Shown here: positions 14,201 through 23,946 of the stretch, in pieces
How the letters are laid out: every line of letters begins with the position of its first letter
Numbering within the stretch: position 1 is the stretch's first letter
NCBI GenBank assembly: GCA_050084515.1
Contig: CM114271.1
Span: 35,960,001-36,024,000 of the forward strand
Source: Blasia pusilla
Lineage: Eukaryota; Marchantiophyta; Marchantiopsida; Blasiales
Direction of reading: 5' to 3'
Length of the DNA: 64,000 nucleotides
Notes under the pieces: model-generated
The model's database searches: none
Told to the model about the DNA's origin: nothing
The model's input: the letters and a program-made list of their open reading frames with translations, nothing else
Translations under genes and position numbers: made by a program

Positions 14201-14510
14201 CGAGAGGCTATGGTGGTGGCGACTAATATTGTAGTGACAAATCATAAGCGGGAGTCGGTATGGGTACATATGGTAGCAAGAGGGATATTGCTACAAAGAG
14301 GACGATGATGGCGACAAAGAAGACCCATCTTTATAGTTGATTTCACGAGGGACATTGATTCGCCCCCTTAGCCATGGAGATGGATAACGTTATAGGGAAA
14401 TGTTTGACTCATTCTTCTCGGATTGCCCTCATAATCTCTTGGGAAATGGATTGTCCTTAACTACCGCGATTTTTTATAGGTAGGAGGTCTCCATAACTTT
14501 ATAGGGTGCC
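11225..14510 (+). mobile_element. Decayed retroelement between diverged direct repeats
   Basis: The segments 11237-11480 and 14262-14500 are related in the same orientation. They share 'gatgatg.gaagac', 'tttatagttg.tttc', 'atgtttgac.c.tt', and 'ggattgtc.t.a.t'. Between them lies a decayed plus-strand reverse transcriptase (about 12450-14270). The repeats could be very old LTRs, or 3' ends of two tandem copies of a non-LTR element. I could not define TG/CA termini, a target duplication or a primer site, so the class is open. Confidence 0.4.
12450..14270 (+). pseudogene. Reverse transcriptase pseudogene (RVT_1-like)
   Basis: In one plus-strand frame, 'GTRHGDPLD' starts at 13499. This is the RT motif usually read as (R/K)QGDP. 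'MVDDTYAY' starts at 13607 in the same frame and matches the catalytic (A/V)DD block. Downstream, 'HKLDGLFLFGVLLESQDFVS' precedes further hydrophobic segments. Upstream, frame pieces such as 'KVLLRLVSHTITLV' and 'SHPKWIILQVENNYN' fit the region before the catalytic motifs, but the frame changes several times and stops occur. The motif spacing is more like non-LTR-type reverse transcriptases than copia, whose motif is YVDD. No endonuclease, RNase H or gag was seen, and the gene is dead. Confidence 0.55.
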
Positions 14511-14811
14511 TCGAAAGCCCAAGCCAATGGGCTTTTGAGGCTAGCTCAAGCCGTGGGAGAATCCCTAGCTAGAGGTCCTCTTTTTCGTAGTCATATTTCC
14601 AAAGCCATAGTTGATATTATCTACGGTGTTGAATTTAGTTTGTGGGGGCTTGTCCCTTTTCTCTTTCACCTTGGTCGGGCGAGGCATTCTAGACTCCTTG
14701 AGTCCCCCCGTTTTTAAACTTTGGATGAGTTCCCATCACCCTTTTTTCTCATTTATCTATACTATTATGGGAGAGTGCCTTCTTGATTTGCAAATATCCC
14801 TCGGTTGGACA

Positions 14812-15003
14812 TGTGGCAATTGAGCAGCAAGAAAATGTTTCCCATCTTACGGGCAGCAAGAAAAAAATTTGAATTTGTGTGCAGCATCATTAATTCCTTC
14901 CCTTCACGGCAATTGGGCAGCAAGAAAATGTTTCACATCTTACGGGCAACAAGAAAAAAATTTGAATTTGTGTGCAACATCATTAGTCCCTTCCCTTCAC
15001 AGA
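14812..15003. repeat. 93-bp tandem duplication
   Basis: Two consecutive units, about 14818-14910 and 14911-15003, share 'gcagcaagaaaatgttt', 'catcttacgggca', 'aagaaaaaaatttgaatttg' and 'cccttcac'. They differ at only a few positions, so the duplication is fairly recent. Inside each unit the word 'gggca(g/a)caagaaaa' is itself repeated. Confidence 0.9.
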
Positions 15004-15178
15004 CTATACAATCACAAAAATTCTTCAAATCTTTTATTTATTTATTTCTTGTGCATCACACAGGCACCTTACTAGTTTTATTAAGTGTCACTTATGCTGT
15101 TTTCGAGGTTGGTAAAGTTAACCATTTAGTATGGCAGGTAGGTATTCTAATGTATCCGTTGATTGTACTAGTGAGAAT

Positions 15179-15197
15179 GTCCGTGCGTTGCACCGAC
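15179..15197 (-). other. Helitron subterminal hairpin
   Basis: A stem of about seven base pairs with one mismatch, closed by a three-base loop, lies 7-10 bp inside the CTAG end at 15168. In Helitrons this structure serves as the 3' rolling-circle termination signal. Confidence 0.6.
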
Positions 15198-17103
15198 ATC
15201 AAAATTTACCATAATAAATACACAAAGGCTTCTCCTTGTGTGAAAGATGAGGCTCTGCCCATATGCCCCGGCCCACCCAGACCTAGCTGAGTGCGTTCAC
15301 ACCCTGCCTATCTTTTGCGCATGCGCATGACGCAGTTGCTCCTTTTTGATATGTCCGTCTCTCGACCATCTTAGAGATGAGCCAAGACTTTATTGGCGGG
15401 GGATAGATTACCTCCCTCTTGTCGTCCGTAAAGAGAAATATAAAATATGTATACAAAGGATGGGGAACCCATCACGATACAAATGAGGGGGCAAGGAGAG
15501 CCAAAAAGGAAGACCTCAAGAGGCCAGAATCGGCCCCAAGCAGAAAGAAGGGGGCCTTCCCCCTTAACGACCAGAATCACCAACAGCAGATACAGTATCA
15601 ACAACATCTACAGAACTATGATTACTACTAAGTGGGCCTCTAGCATTAGCCTCTCCAACCGCCTTAGCCCGCCGCAGAAGCCCATCTGCTTGGGCGCGCT
15701 GCAAAAGAGATGCGGGGAGAGGTGGAAATAAGCGCAGCGCCTATCATTGGCACGACTATTTTCATATGATGTAGGTACCATGATCCAATGTCGCTCCCCA
15801 CACTCCCAAATCACCAAGTGTTAGTTCAACATGCGGAGACGTGGGTGGAGTCAGTTGTTAGAAGGGTGAGGTGATGATGTCCAATGTCGCACTGCCATAA
15901 AGGAGAGGAAATACACTAGTGCAGGAAGCATTGTCGGCAAAGGTGAAGAACTCATAGTTTGATCGTACCAAGCAGCGGGTGGAATTGATCTTCCACGGTG
16001 CTCACACATAACTCGACATGAGGACTCGCACAGTCCTGCGGCCGGTGCACTTTGATACAATTGTGACGTGGATTTGCTAACCGGTATCCGGACTTGAGCA
16101 ATCTCACCCTTCAAGATGTACATGTGTCCGCATGACTCTAGATTGAGAGCCCGATACAATCATCGTGGGAACAGTCGCCTTGAGGTTGCCGGGCTCTAGA
16201 CGAAGAACGAGAGAGAGAGAGAGAAGCAATCCTAAATGCGCCGGGTAAGGGAAGGGGGCGTAATACTCGAACTAGGAGCCGAGATCGTGGGTTCAAAAAC
16301 TCTGGCCGTTGTGTCCCATCAGAGGAGAGAACAATTGGCAATTAGGCGCATATGATTGAACAGCATTGCCGATAGAGCCGAGTGAAAACTTGTGAATGCC
16401 AGGTTAATTAGCCCTTCTTCCAACCGGAAACGACACTAAATTGCTGCAGAACCTTGGGGGCCTCTAGGTCGACATCCGATTCACAGGGAGATTCGAATTC
16501 ACAATAATGAGCGTGACGGGGCTATAGTGCTGAACAATCACTTCCCATTTTCGAATCTGAGACGCTTGAACTGAACCCACTCCCCTGCACAAGGCCCTCA
16601 CGAAGAAGAAGGAAAGGGAAGAAAGCGTAGGGACGGGAACAAAGACTCATGCTCGAATCTAACGCAAACGTTGCAGCAAAATAATTGCAGCGAGGATTGT
16701 AAAACACCCGGGAATTACCAGATAGTCCTTCCCGGCCTGGGGCTGCGATTAGAATTTACTTGCCTCCCTCCTCGGCTAGAGTAGCTGATATCACAACTCT
16801 TCTCCACCTCCACTCGCTGTGACTCCAGTCATTTCCAGCCCCTCCTTTCACTCCACCTCCAATGTTGGAATAGTAGCTCTGCTCCTAGTAGATTTATCAG
16901 CTCGAAGGCGAACAGGTGTGTGGCTGGCTCGAGACGACCTGATTTAGCACAGGCACGTGTCTCTACACCGAGCACCAAAATCAAATCAAATCACACATCT
17001 ATACTACCAACCAATCAAAGAGGGAACGAGTCAGCAAATTAGCCACCTAGCAAATAAGCCACGAACAAGCCAAAAGTGGAATGCCTTAAAATGGCTGAAT
17101 TTT

Positions 17104-17143
17104 ACGTGAGGCTTCACTTTACGTGAGGCTTCACTTCTTATAG
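17104..17143. repeat. Tandem copy of a 17-base word
   Basis: 'ttacgtgaggcttcac' is present twice in direct tandem, just inside the putative Helitron 5' terminus. Such short repeats near the 5' end may be replication slippage. No function is evident. Confidence 0.8.
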
Positions 17144-17494
17144 TAACCCCCCATATCTCAGTAATAGAATAGATTTCCGATGCGGGCGATACACGAGAAC
17201 CCTAGTCGGACGGTGTTATGCAGGAAACCTTCGTCCCATCGGCGGAAGATTACATTTGTTTGCATTTTTTCGGGGCCCGGCATCGACGGCATTGCTAGGC
17301 GAGGTGCTTATTTTTGTACTAAAATCGCGTTCCAGCTGCGCGCGAATCGCGGCTTGCGTGAATGATCTGGTTTCATCTCCTGGAAATATGGCAAGTGCCA
17401 CAGGTTTCGGTATTTGGAGTAAAGAAGAGTGGCGACCAACAGGAAAGGCCGAAATATGCGATCACTGATGTTGGGGAGCAAGTGAAGTGTTGCA

Positions 17495-18504
17495 AAGTCG
17501 GCTGCTCTGCGGGCCCCTGTTTTGGCTGTGCTTTGATTTCGTCCTCCGTGTTTGGAGATGTAAACTTTTAAAGCCCCAGCGCTGGTAGTAATTTGAAGTG
17601 GGTCAGAATCAGCCTGTTGCCCTGCCTGAGTCTGAACAGTCGGAGAGAGATGTTGTTTTTATTCGGTTGTCAAATTAATGTCGTTGAATGATTTCGTCGG
17701 TCGGAGAATTGCTTGCATTTTATAATCCATGGTTTGGTGTTTGTTCATGGATCTTCCTAGAGTCTTACAACCTAGTTCATAGAATCCAAAACGTAATGAA
17801 CTCCGAGTTTGGTTCGGGACACTCTGACGATCGCTTTCTAGCTGTCACCATCGCGGGGAAGTCCAGAGCCTTTGAAGCGTTCTCACATATTACCTTTTTG
17901 GGTGTACTCACCAAATCATGGGGACTATTCCGCTTCGTTTCTCCCACTGATGTGTGAAAAGAGAGTCTCAAGCGTTTTGTGAGAGCTCCAAGCATCACGA
18001 GTCTGCCAGAACTTTAGTTTTCCTTCTGAAGGAAAAATCCATAGTGATGTGAGGTTACCGTTTGACTATAGAGGGAATTTGAGGGAAATACAGGACATGA
18101 TTAAAAGAAGATGGGGAAACCCATCGGAAGTTCAAGGATGTAGGACTCAGAGAGGCGGGGAGGGTATTGTGCTGCTGAGACTGTGTATCTGCTGGTCCGT
18201 GTTCTGGCTCTGCTTGTGATTTCGTCCTCCGTGGTTGGAAATGTAAACTTTATTCACGGCCGAGCGCTGGTAGTCATTTGATGTGGGTCGGAATCAGCCT
18301 GCTGCCTTGCCTGAGTCCGATCAGTTGGAGAGACCTGTTTTTGTCGGTTGTCAAATTGATGTCGTTGAATGTTTTCGTCGGTTGGGAAATAATTGCTTGC
18401 ATTTCATAATCCATGGTTGGGTGGGTTTGCGTGGTTCTGCCTAGAGTCTTTCATCCTAGTCCATAGAATCCTAAACGTAATGTGCACCGAATTTGGTTCG
18501 TGAC
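17495..18504. repeat. Direct duplication of about 330 bp, offset 683 bp
   Basis: 17495-17820 and 18178-18504 align along their whole length. Shared words include 'gatttcgtcctccgtg', 'agcgctggtagt', 'aatcagcctg.tgcc' and 'tgtcaaatt.atgtcgttgaa', and both copies end near 'gaatttggttcg' or a similar word. There are many point differences, so the duplication is not recent. No open frame is conserved between copies. It may be duplicated promoter or leader DNA, or a non-coding repeat. The DNA between 18505 and 20230 holds only the small frame at 19531. Confidence 0.85.
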
Positions 18505-19530
18505 GTTTCTTGTGAGTTGTCCACGAAGGGAAGGGTGACATTTGTGTACCTTCTTTCCGTATTGTCAACCATCGTTTTCATTTGCATTAAGCGTATTTAA
18601 ACTCACTGGCCATCACAATGCTGGCCAAAACAGACGACGAAATTGTCTTCACCCGTCATTTACCTCCACGTAAAGTTGGAACTTGTCTGGTGTACAGGGG
18701 GTCGACTAATACAAAAAAATCATCCTCTGTGAGCAGTATACATTTTTCTGGAGGGAGATGGAGGTAGGAAAGTCGTTCGTTCCCGGAACGCGTAGCACTT
18801 TTTTCGTCATCACAAGGCTAAGATGAAGTAAGGTATTTTTGCTGCCTTTGGCTACTAGAAAAATTGTAGGGACATAGGCGAAGGTCACATACGTGCGGGT
18901 GTGCAACTCCTGTTCTTGCCGCTGATGAGGTTGGAAAGACTTACTTTCATACGATTTCCTATGGGACGTGAATTGGACGCACTCTGCTACCACCTTATGA
19001 GGTCGATCACTTTGGCTTGTCCTTAAACTGTTGAGATGAACTGCAATCCAAAGGTATGGCTGTGACGAAATGATCGAGGGATTTTCAAGTGAATCTGCAG
19101 AAACTTCGAGACTCTAGGGAGGTGGTTATGATGATCTCTGAACTTAACACGAATTGTATGTACGTGTTCTCTGGTACCGGCGGTGCCGATCACACTGGAA
19201 GTTGAAGGTCATGAACAGTTTTCGATAATGGCAACTTCAACGGGGCCGTCAACATTCGAGATGAGCATCGAAAGATGAAGATCCATGCCCCTCCATTGAG
19301 TCTGACAGAGCAGGGTTTCAGACAAATAAGAATGAGTAACCCGCTATTCAGGCGATTTTTAGGGCAACTTCATTTTGTTCATGAGGATTCAGGGTCAGGA
19401 TCAATTGGATTCGTTCCTTGCAGCACGCGTTCGGCGCATGAACATGGAGAAACATTAACAAACGCGAAGGTCTTCACAAGTTAGTTTTGGCCACGAGAGC
19501 GTGCCTGAGGACGCGAAAACGTCTGTGGTG

Positions 19531-19650
19531 ATGGCTCTAGAAGCCCATGATGCTTTCTTGGACGAAGTTAAACAATTTCTCAGTATCGTGAATGAACAAG
19601 AGAGAGCCTTCACGAGCTCGTTCAGTCTGCACGAGCTCTTGAAAGAGTGA
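19531..19650 (+). CDS. Possible small open reading frame (39 aa)
   Basis: An ATG at 19531 opens a 39-codon frame ending in TGA at 19648-19650. The peptide is acidic and helix-prone (starts 'MALEAHDAFLDEVKQF', ends 'FSLHELLKE'). The same frame is open upstream of the ATG for about 17 codons after a stop. Composition is protein-like and unlike the low-complexity frames of the AT-rich parts, so this could be a small gene or the last exon of a gene with introns I cannot see. I do not recognise the sequence. It lies about 1.2 kb upstream of TLP18.3 on the same strand. Confidence 0.25.
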   Translation: MALEAHDAFLDEVKQFLSIVNEQERAFTSSFSLHELLKE

Positions 19651-20234
19651 GAAGAACTAGGTGAAGTCAAAGGCGTCGTTTGGTACTGGTAACCAACTAG
19701 GTGTAGCTATCCACTTTGTAGAGCTTCGGCAAAAATCAACCCGAGCGAAGGTGGAGGCACGGAGGGAGCGTTCATTCCAGATCTACACTTTACAAATCAT
19801 TGTGTCAGCACACGGACAATTATTACAGCTGAAGATCATTTCATCGCCCCGCGGTGATGGTTGGATTTCATGTGCTCGCCGCATTCATGATCTGTAGCTC
19901 TTTCAAGGAAGACCACCAGCCAAGTTCCGAATCAGGCAACCAGCCGATGCAGTGACATTGCAGTCTAGGATTGGGCTGCGCAGATACAGTTATGGTGTCT
20001 GTATTCTAAATTGTGCTGCCCTAAACCTTCCTGAATGATGATAAACCGCAATCTAATCTAAAATCTATGACTGTCCAAAGTGAGCCTGGATTGATGCGAA
20101 CAGTCGCGAACGTTTCCATGGCTGGAGTACCATGTTTCCTGTTTGTAAGGAACCATGTGCGAGCCATAGGTCGACTTGCGAGGGCGGCATATCGTATAGA
20201 GTCTTGTGGATCGTAGTTCGATTTGTACCAAATT

Positions 20235-20296
20235 CTAGTCTCGGGAGGTGGGATTCTGCCGCTTCCATGTCCCAGAATCCCACCTCCCGAGACTAG
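20235..20296. repeat. Perfect snapback inverted repeat H1 (24-nt arms)
   Basis: The arms 20235-20258 and 20273-20296 are exact reverse complements ('ctagtctcgggaggtggg...' and '...cccacctcccgagactag') around a 14-nt loop. It lies about 560 bp upstream of the TLP18.3 start codon. It is not preceded by a gene whose transcript it could terminate. Confidence 0.95.
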
Positions 20297-20853
20297 TCGA
20301 GGTACGGAAACTTAGTCGGACAATCCCAGCGTAAACAAGAATATGTTACTGCCTTACACCAGCAGCATTCCCGAGTGGGCATCTGCTATCTCTGGCGAGC
20401 TGACTTAATTCAGCACAGCGATGTATGGCGGGTCTTCTTCCCTGTCCAGACCGACCGTGAGTGCCGATGAACCTAGAAAACACCCCGCAGTTCTAGACAC
20501 GAAAGAAGCTCTTGCTTTGGGGCGGTTCCAAACTTCCCGAATATGGAGCAGCAGGGTGGCCATCCATGAACGACGCTGCGGGTACGCGGTCAGCGGCTAC
20601 AGGACCAGGCTAACGGCAGCAGTGCCCCACAATTATCCACCCAACGAGGTCCGTAGGTATTCCCGGTTCGTTGATCGTCCACGTCCAACTGGGAAGTCGG
20701 AGGCGAGGTCTTGTCTGTCCGTGTACTTTGTGGGATAGTGAAAGAGGAGAGAGCAGTGTATAGCAGTAGCAGATGTGTCTTATCCTCTCTCGCGACTTCG
20801 CCACTCTCGTCGAGGATTAAACGCTTATCCCAAGTGTGTTGGCACAAGCGGCC

Positions 20854-21720
20854 ATGGCGACTACCTCCTGGCCCGAGAGGCTTGCCACTCAACCGCTCGG
20901 ACTTTCGTCCTCATCGCTTAGCAGGAAATCGTCATCGGCGGATGCCAAGCGCGTGTTCTGTGCCCCTGCAGCGCGAGAATTCAAGAATGCCAGTTCTGTT
21001 GTGAGAGCCAGTTTGGCGAAGGATGCTGGCAGAGTCGCAGCGTCGGGACTAGCAGCATTTGGGTTGTCCGCGTTGTTGCAATTCTCGCCTATTTCGGCTC
21101 CCCCTGCCAATGCCAACGAGTCGACTATCTTGCAATTCGGGCCTCCGAAGGAAGGATATGTGTTAGATGATGCGAGCGTGTTGAACCGTGTCACGAAGTC
21201 AGAGCTGAAGAGTCTCTTAAAGGAAGCAGAGGAAAAAGATGGTTACCACATTAACATGATCACCCTGCGCAAGCTGACCTCTAAAGCTGATGCCTTCGAA
21301 TTTGCCGACCAGGTGTTGGAGAAGTGGTACCCGACGATCGAAGAAGGCGACAAGAAGGGTATTGTGCTGCTTGTGACCACCCAGAAGGAAGGAGCAGTCA
21401 CCGGTGGACCTGCATTTGTGAAAGCTGTGGGTGACGAAGTACTGGAAGCCGTGACCGCTGAAAATCTGCCGGTTCTGGCCGTGGATGAGAAGTACAACGA
21501 GGCTTTCAGCAGCACTGCGAAGCGACTGATCGACGCCATTAGAGGTCTACCCGATGCTGGTGGTCCGAAATTCCAAGAGACCAAGAGGGAGTCAAACTTC
21601 AAAACGAAAGAGGAAACCGCTGAGAAGCGGGGACAGTTCTCACTTGTCGTCGGAGGCCTTTTGGTGATCGCATTTGTGGTTCCCATGGCCCAATACTATG
21701 CGTATGTCTCCAAGAAGTGA
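20854..21720 (+). CDS. TLP18.3-like thylakoid lumen TPM-domain protein
   Basis: Intronless 288-aa frame starting at ATG 20854 (context GCCATGGCG) and ending in TGA. Residues 1 to about 60 are Ser/Ala/Arg-rich, as in a plastid transit peptide. Residues 62-88 are hydrophobic and end in 'PPANA|NES', an AxA-type lumen processing site, so the mature protein should be lumenal. Residues 100-235 form a TPM domain ('GYVLDDASVLNRV', 'KKGIVLLVTTQKEGAVTGG', 'VDEKYNEAFSSTAKRLI'). Residues 262-280 form one membrane span near the C-terminus with a short lysine-ended tail. Order and length match plant TLP18.3 (Arabidopsis At1g54780 family), a thylakoid protein with acid phosphatase activity involved in photosystem II repair and supercomplex turnover. 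A longer frame opening at GTG 20836 was not used, because plant genes start at ATG. Identification is firm; the role is from the family. Confidence 0.93.
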   Translation: MATTSWPERLATQPLGLSSSSLSRKSSSADAKRVFCAPAAREFKNASSVVRASLAKDAGRVAASGLAAFGLSALLQFSPISAPPANANESTILQFGPPKEGYVLDDASVLNRVTKSELKSLLKEAEEKDGYHINMITLRKLTSKADAFEFADQVLEKWYPTIEEGDKKGIVLLVTTQKEGAVTGGPAFVKAVGDEVLEAVTAENLPVLAVDEKYNEAFSSTAKRLIDAIRGLPDAGGPKFQETKRESNFKTKEETAEKRGQFSLVVGGLLVIAFVVPMAQYYAYVSKK

Positions 21721-21960
21721 AGGAATGATGTAAAGTTTTCGTCATGTAATTGATGCTGTATTTTTGACGCAAAAACTCTGCTCTGTGTTTTGTAGAAGGT
21801 TTAATCCTTTATGTACCATTTTCTCCAATTAGCTTGTTTGATCCATTCCCCTGGGATTCTTCCCTTTGTACTTGATCTGTCGAATGATCTCATAAATAAG
21901 GAAATCCCTTACCCATCTGCTTCGATTTCCAATTTTCCACTGCCCTTGAATGAATGTGTG

Positions 21961-21999
21961 TGCTGGCTCCCTCCCCTCCCCTCCCCTCCCCTCCCTTAC
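21961..21999. repeat. CTCCC microsatellite
   Basis: Consecutive CTCCC pentamers follow 'ctggctccctcccctcccct', about 240 bp after the TLP18.3 stop. It is a pyrimidine/purine-asymmetric tract with no other feature. Confidence 0.9.
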
Positions 22000-22169
22000 C
22001 GTTAGGTACCATCAAGGTGCAAGGTGTTTTGGAATTATTGATCCTCTCCAGATTCTCACTTTGGATATACCTCCATTGGTCAAAAGGGGCAGCAGCATTC
22101 CGCTGGGTGAAGATATTTTTATTCCTCTAAGATAACAGTGAATTCAGGTAAAGAAGTAGTGGGTCGATT

Positions 22170-22208
22170 CTCTTCAACCGTAGTATCCATGATACAACGG
22201 TTGAAGAG
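22170..22208. repeat. Snapback inverted repeat H2 (18-nt arms)
   Basis: The arms 22170-22187 and 22191-22208 are complementary with one mismatch ('ctcttcaaccgt.gtatc') around a 3-nt loop. It lies 12 bp before the larger hairpin H3, with unrelated arm sequence. Confidence 0.93.
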
Positions 22209-22219
22209 GACTTGGACGA

Positions 22220-22330
22220 AAGAACATAGGGATCCGGTACAAGTCTGTAGAATTGTAGACATGGAATTGTAGTCTACGGACGGATTGTTAAGAACAATTC
22301 TACAGACTCGTACCGGATCCCTATGTTCTT
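22220..22330. repeat. Snapback inverted repeat H3 (37-nt arms)
   Basis: The arms 22220-22256 and 22294-22330 pair with a single mismatch ('aagaacatagggatccggta...' and its complement) around a 37-nt loop. A transcript would make a 111-nt stem-loop in the size range of plant microRNA precursors. Near-perfect pairing is more typical of a very young inverted duplication than of a conserved MIR gene. No TATA box or termination signal could be assigned. Confidence 0.93.
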
Positions 22331-23074
22331 TACGTTTCACATGATTAATGAGACATTGTTCCGTTCTCACTTGAACGACGCTTTGTCATTTCATTACTGT
22401 TGCTTCGTCCGCTCTAGGTTCAAATTCTGGTGCTATCGAATGTTTAATCGAAAAGATGCCCTATCAACACTGTAGCACAGCTCTCTGCATCACTCGGGAT
22501 TATAGGCTAAGCTTAGGATCAGTGACTAGTTGCTGCTACCAAGGATTTTGGAATGAAGTTGCTGGCATTGAAGAAATGAGTTACGAACCTCACCATGCTA
22601 TTCATCTTTGTCTTTGCTAGCATGTCCTCTGTTGCGGACCTTTTCGAGTGGATTCAGCTTCCTGGACTCTTTTCTCGCTCTTTTCTGTCACCCTTACCGT
22701 TACTCCAATTCAAAACATTTAGGCTTAGTATTTGACTTACGCATGGTTCCCATCTCGAAGCAACAGTGTATTACAATTCTGCGTGTCTGTCTAGATTTAC
22801 ACGAAGGGATTTGTAGGAAGTGAAGAAGAAGTTGAAAAGAGTTTGCAACAAAACAGGAAGGTTTGGTGGAGATATCACTATCGGTTTCTGCACAGATTTT
22901 CAAGAGTGTGACAGTCCACCAATTCATAAAAGTGTGAGTGTTTCGATGAAATTCAGTTACTTCAGATTGCTCTGTGTAAGTCGGAGTCATTCATTAACGA
23001 AGACTAGGAGTCATCCTTTGCTACAAGATTTGTTTCTGTTACTCGGAGTGATCTATTACTGAAGATTTGTGTCC

Positions 23075-23146
23075 TTGGAATCAGGTTCTTATTCAAAAAT
23101 AGTTTTTTTTTTTTTTTTTTTTTTGGTTTGAAGAACCTGATTCCAA
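23075..23146. repeat. Snapback inverted repeat H4 with T22 tract in loop
   Basis: The arms 23075-23090 and 23131-23146 ('ttggaatcaggttctt' and exact complement, 16 nt) enclose a loop holding 22 consecutive T (23103-23124). The homopolymer inside the loop hints at a retrotransposed poly(A) tail or a slippage event. Confidence 0.93.
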
Positions 23147-23491
23147 CGAAGTTTTCTATTCTTCAGAAGGGTAGTCGGGTGTTCAACTTCTTAGCATTCC
23201 TGTATTTCTAGGTAAGGAAGAAAGCAACAGTGCTCTTTGATGCTCCATTCTAATATCGTTGTTAGCCATCTTTTTGATCTTATGTCAATGCCCTAAATGC
23301 ACAACACATTTTCGCCAGAATCTACTCGTCAATCTGCGTCGGCCTTGTTCAATCCGATCTGTCATTGTTGCCTCCCTTTGAATCATCAGCCGCATAGAAG
23401 TATTCATGGTGTTTCCGGTCAAAAAACAGGAAGAAGTTGGCCATACTGGCACGCAAGAGAGTGAGTTTGCATGCAGCAAAGGATGACCAAT

Positions 23492-23707
23492 TCAAAGGAG
23501 ATCGTCTGAAGCAGCTTTAACCACATTTCCACTGCTATCGGTTACGAGGGTTTCAACTACGCTTTTTCCTTCAGCTCTCTCCCGGCCCGGAGGGTAAGCC
23601 CGAAACCGGCACATCTCGGGAACTTTGAGCTCCTTTTGGATGTGATCTCGAAGTGTCGACCAGCGGTGGACAAGAGGGAACTCTGACTTTACAATCGAGA
23701 AATTCAT
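23492..23707 (-). CDS. Possible coding exon or small gene (71 aa), unknown
   Basis: ATG at 23707, TGA at 23492-23494. The peptide looks protein-like: 'MNFSIVKSEFPLVHRW', 'KVPEMCRFRAYPPGRERA', then 'GKSVVETLVTDSSGNVVKAA', a mix of strands and turns quite unlike random AT-rich frames. The initial residues may instead be intron, with a splice acceptor near 23690. An upstream frame (23708-23889) is open but unconvincing. No transmembrane or signal segment is present. I do not recognise the family. It lies 240 bp from tRNA-Pro on the opposite strand. Confidence 0.3.
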   Translation of the reverse strand: MNFSIVKSEFPLVHRWSTLRDHIQKELKVPEMCRFRAYPPGRERAEGKSVVETLVTDSSGNVVKAASDDLL

Positions 23708-23946
23708 TCGTATTCACAGATCTGCATATCGTCGAAAGCGTTACCTCGCCTGGAGTTGGATCCCGGTCTGCACGAACCAAACGAAACGATCCGAGCTGTG
23801 AGAAATCGGATTAGAGAGCGATGGAAACTCAACTTGGTACCCGCTGCGCAGCGACAGGTTTCAAAGTAACAAGACCAAACATCCCACACCTTTGAGGCTT
23901 TTACGGTATTTACTTCAAAGGTTTATGTCGTCTCAATTGCAAGCTC

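Larger units (their letters stand above)
15168..17173 (-). mobile_element. Probable non-autonomous Helitron (2.0 kb)
   Basis: Read on the minus strand, the low-coordinate end finishes in CTAG (15168-15171) followed by T. It is preceded by a short hairpin at 15179-15197 (GTCgGTGC, loop, GCACgGAC), the usual Helitron 3' structure. The high-coordinate end at 17173 begins TCTATTCTATTACTGAG after an A, a good match to plant Helitron 5' ends (TCT.TA.TA). No Rep or helicase is inside. The interior is GC-richer than the flanks, with short purine tracts (GA repeat near 16208-16222). It may contain captured host fragments, but I recognise none. The 5' end is the less certain boundary. Confidence 0.5.

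Noticed and set aside
15371-16159. Several overlapping frames of 70-100 aa inside the putative Helitron
   Set aside because: Both strands are open in places because of composition; no domain is recognisable, so none is called as a gene.
16240-16310. tRNA-like segment with 'gggttcaaa'
   Set aside because: No acceptor or anticodon stem could be formed.
20235-20296. Hairpin H1 as a transcription terminator
   Set aside because: Bacterial-type terminators do not apply in a plant nucleus, and there is no T run or upstream gene.
20836-20853. Longer TLP18.3 start at GTG
   Set aside because: Plant nuclear genes initiate at ATG; ATG 20854 has good context and gives a normal transit peptide.
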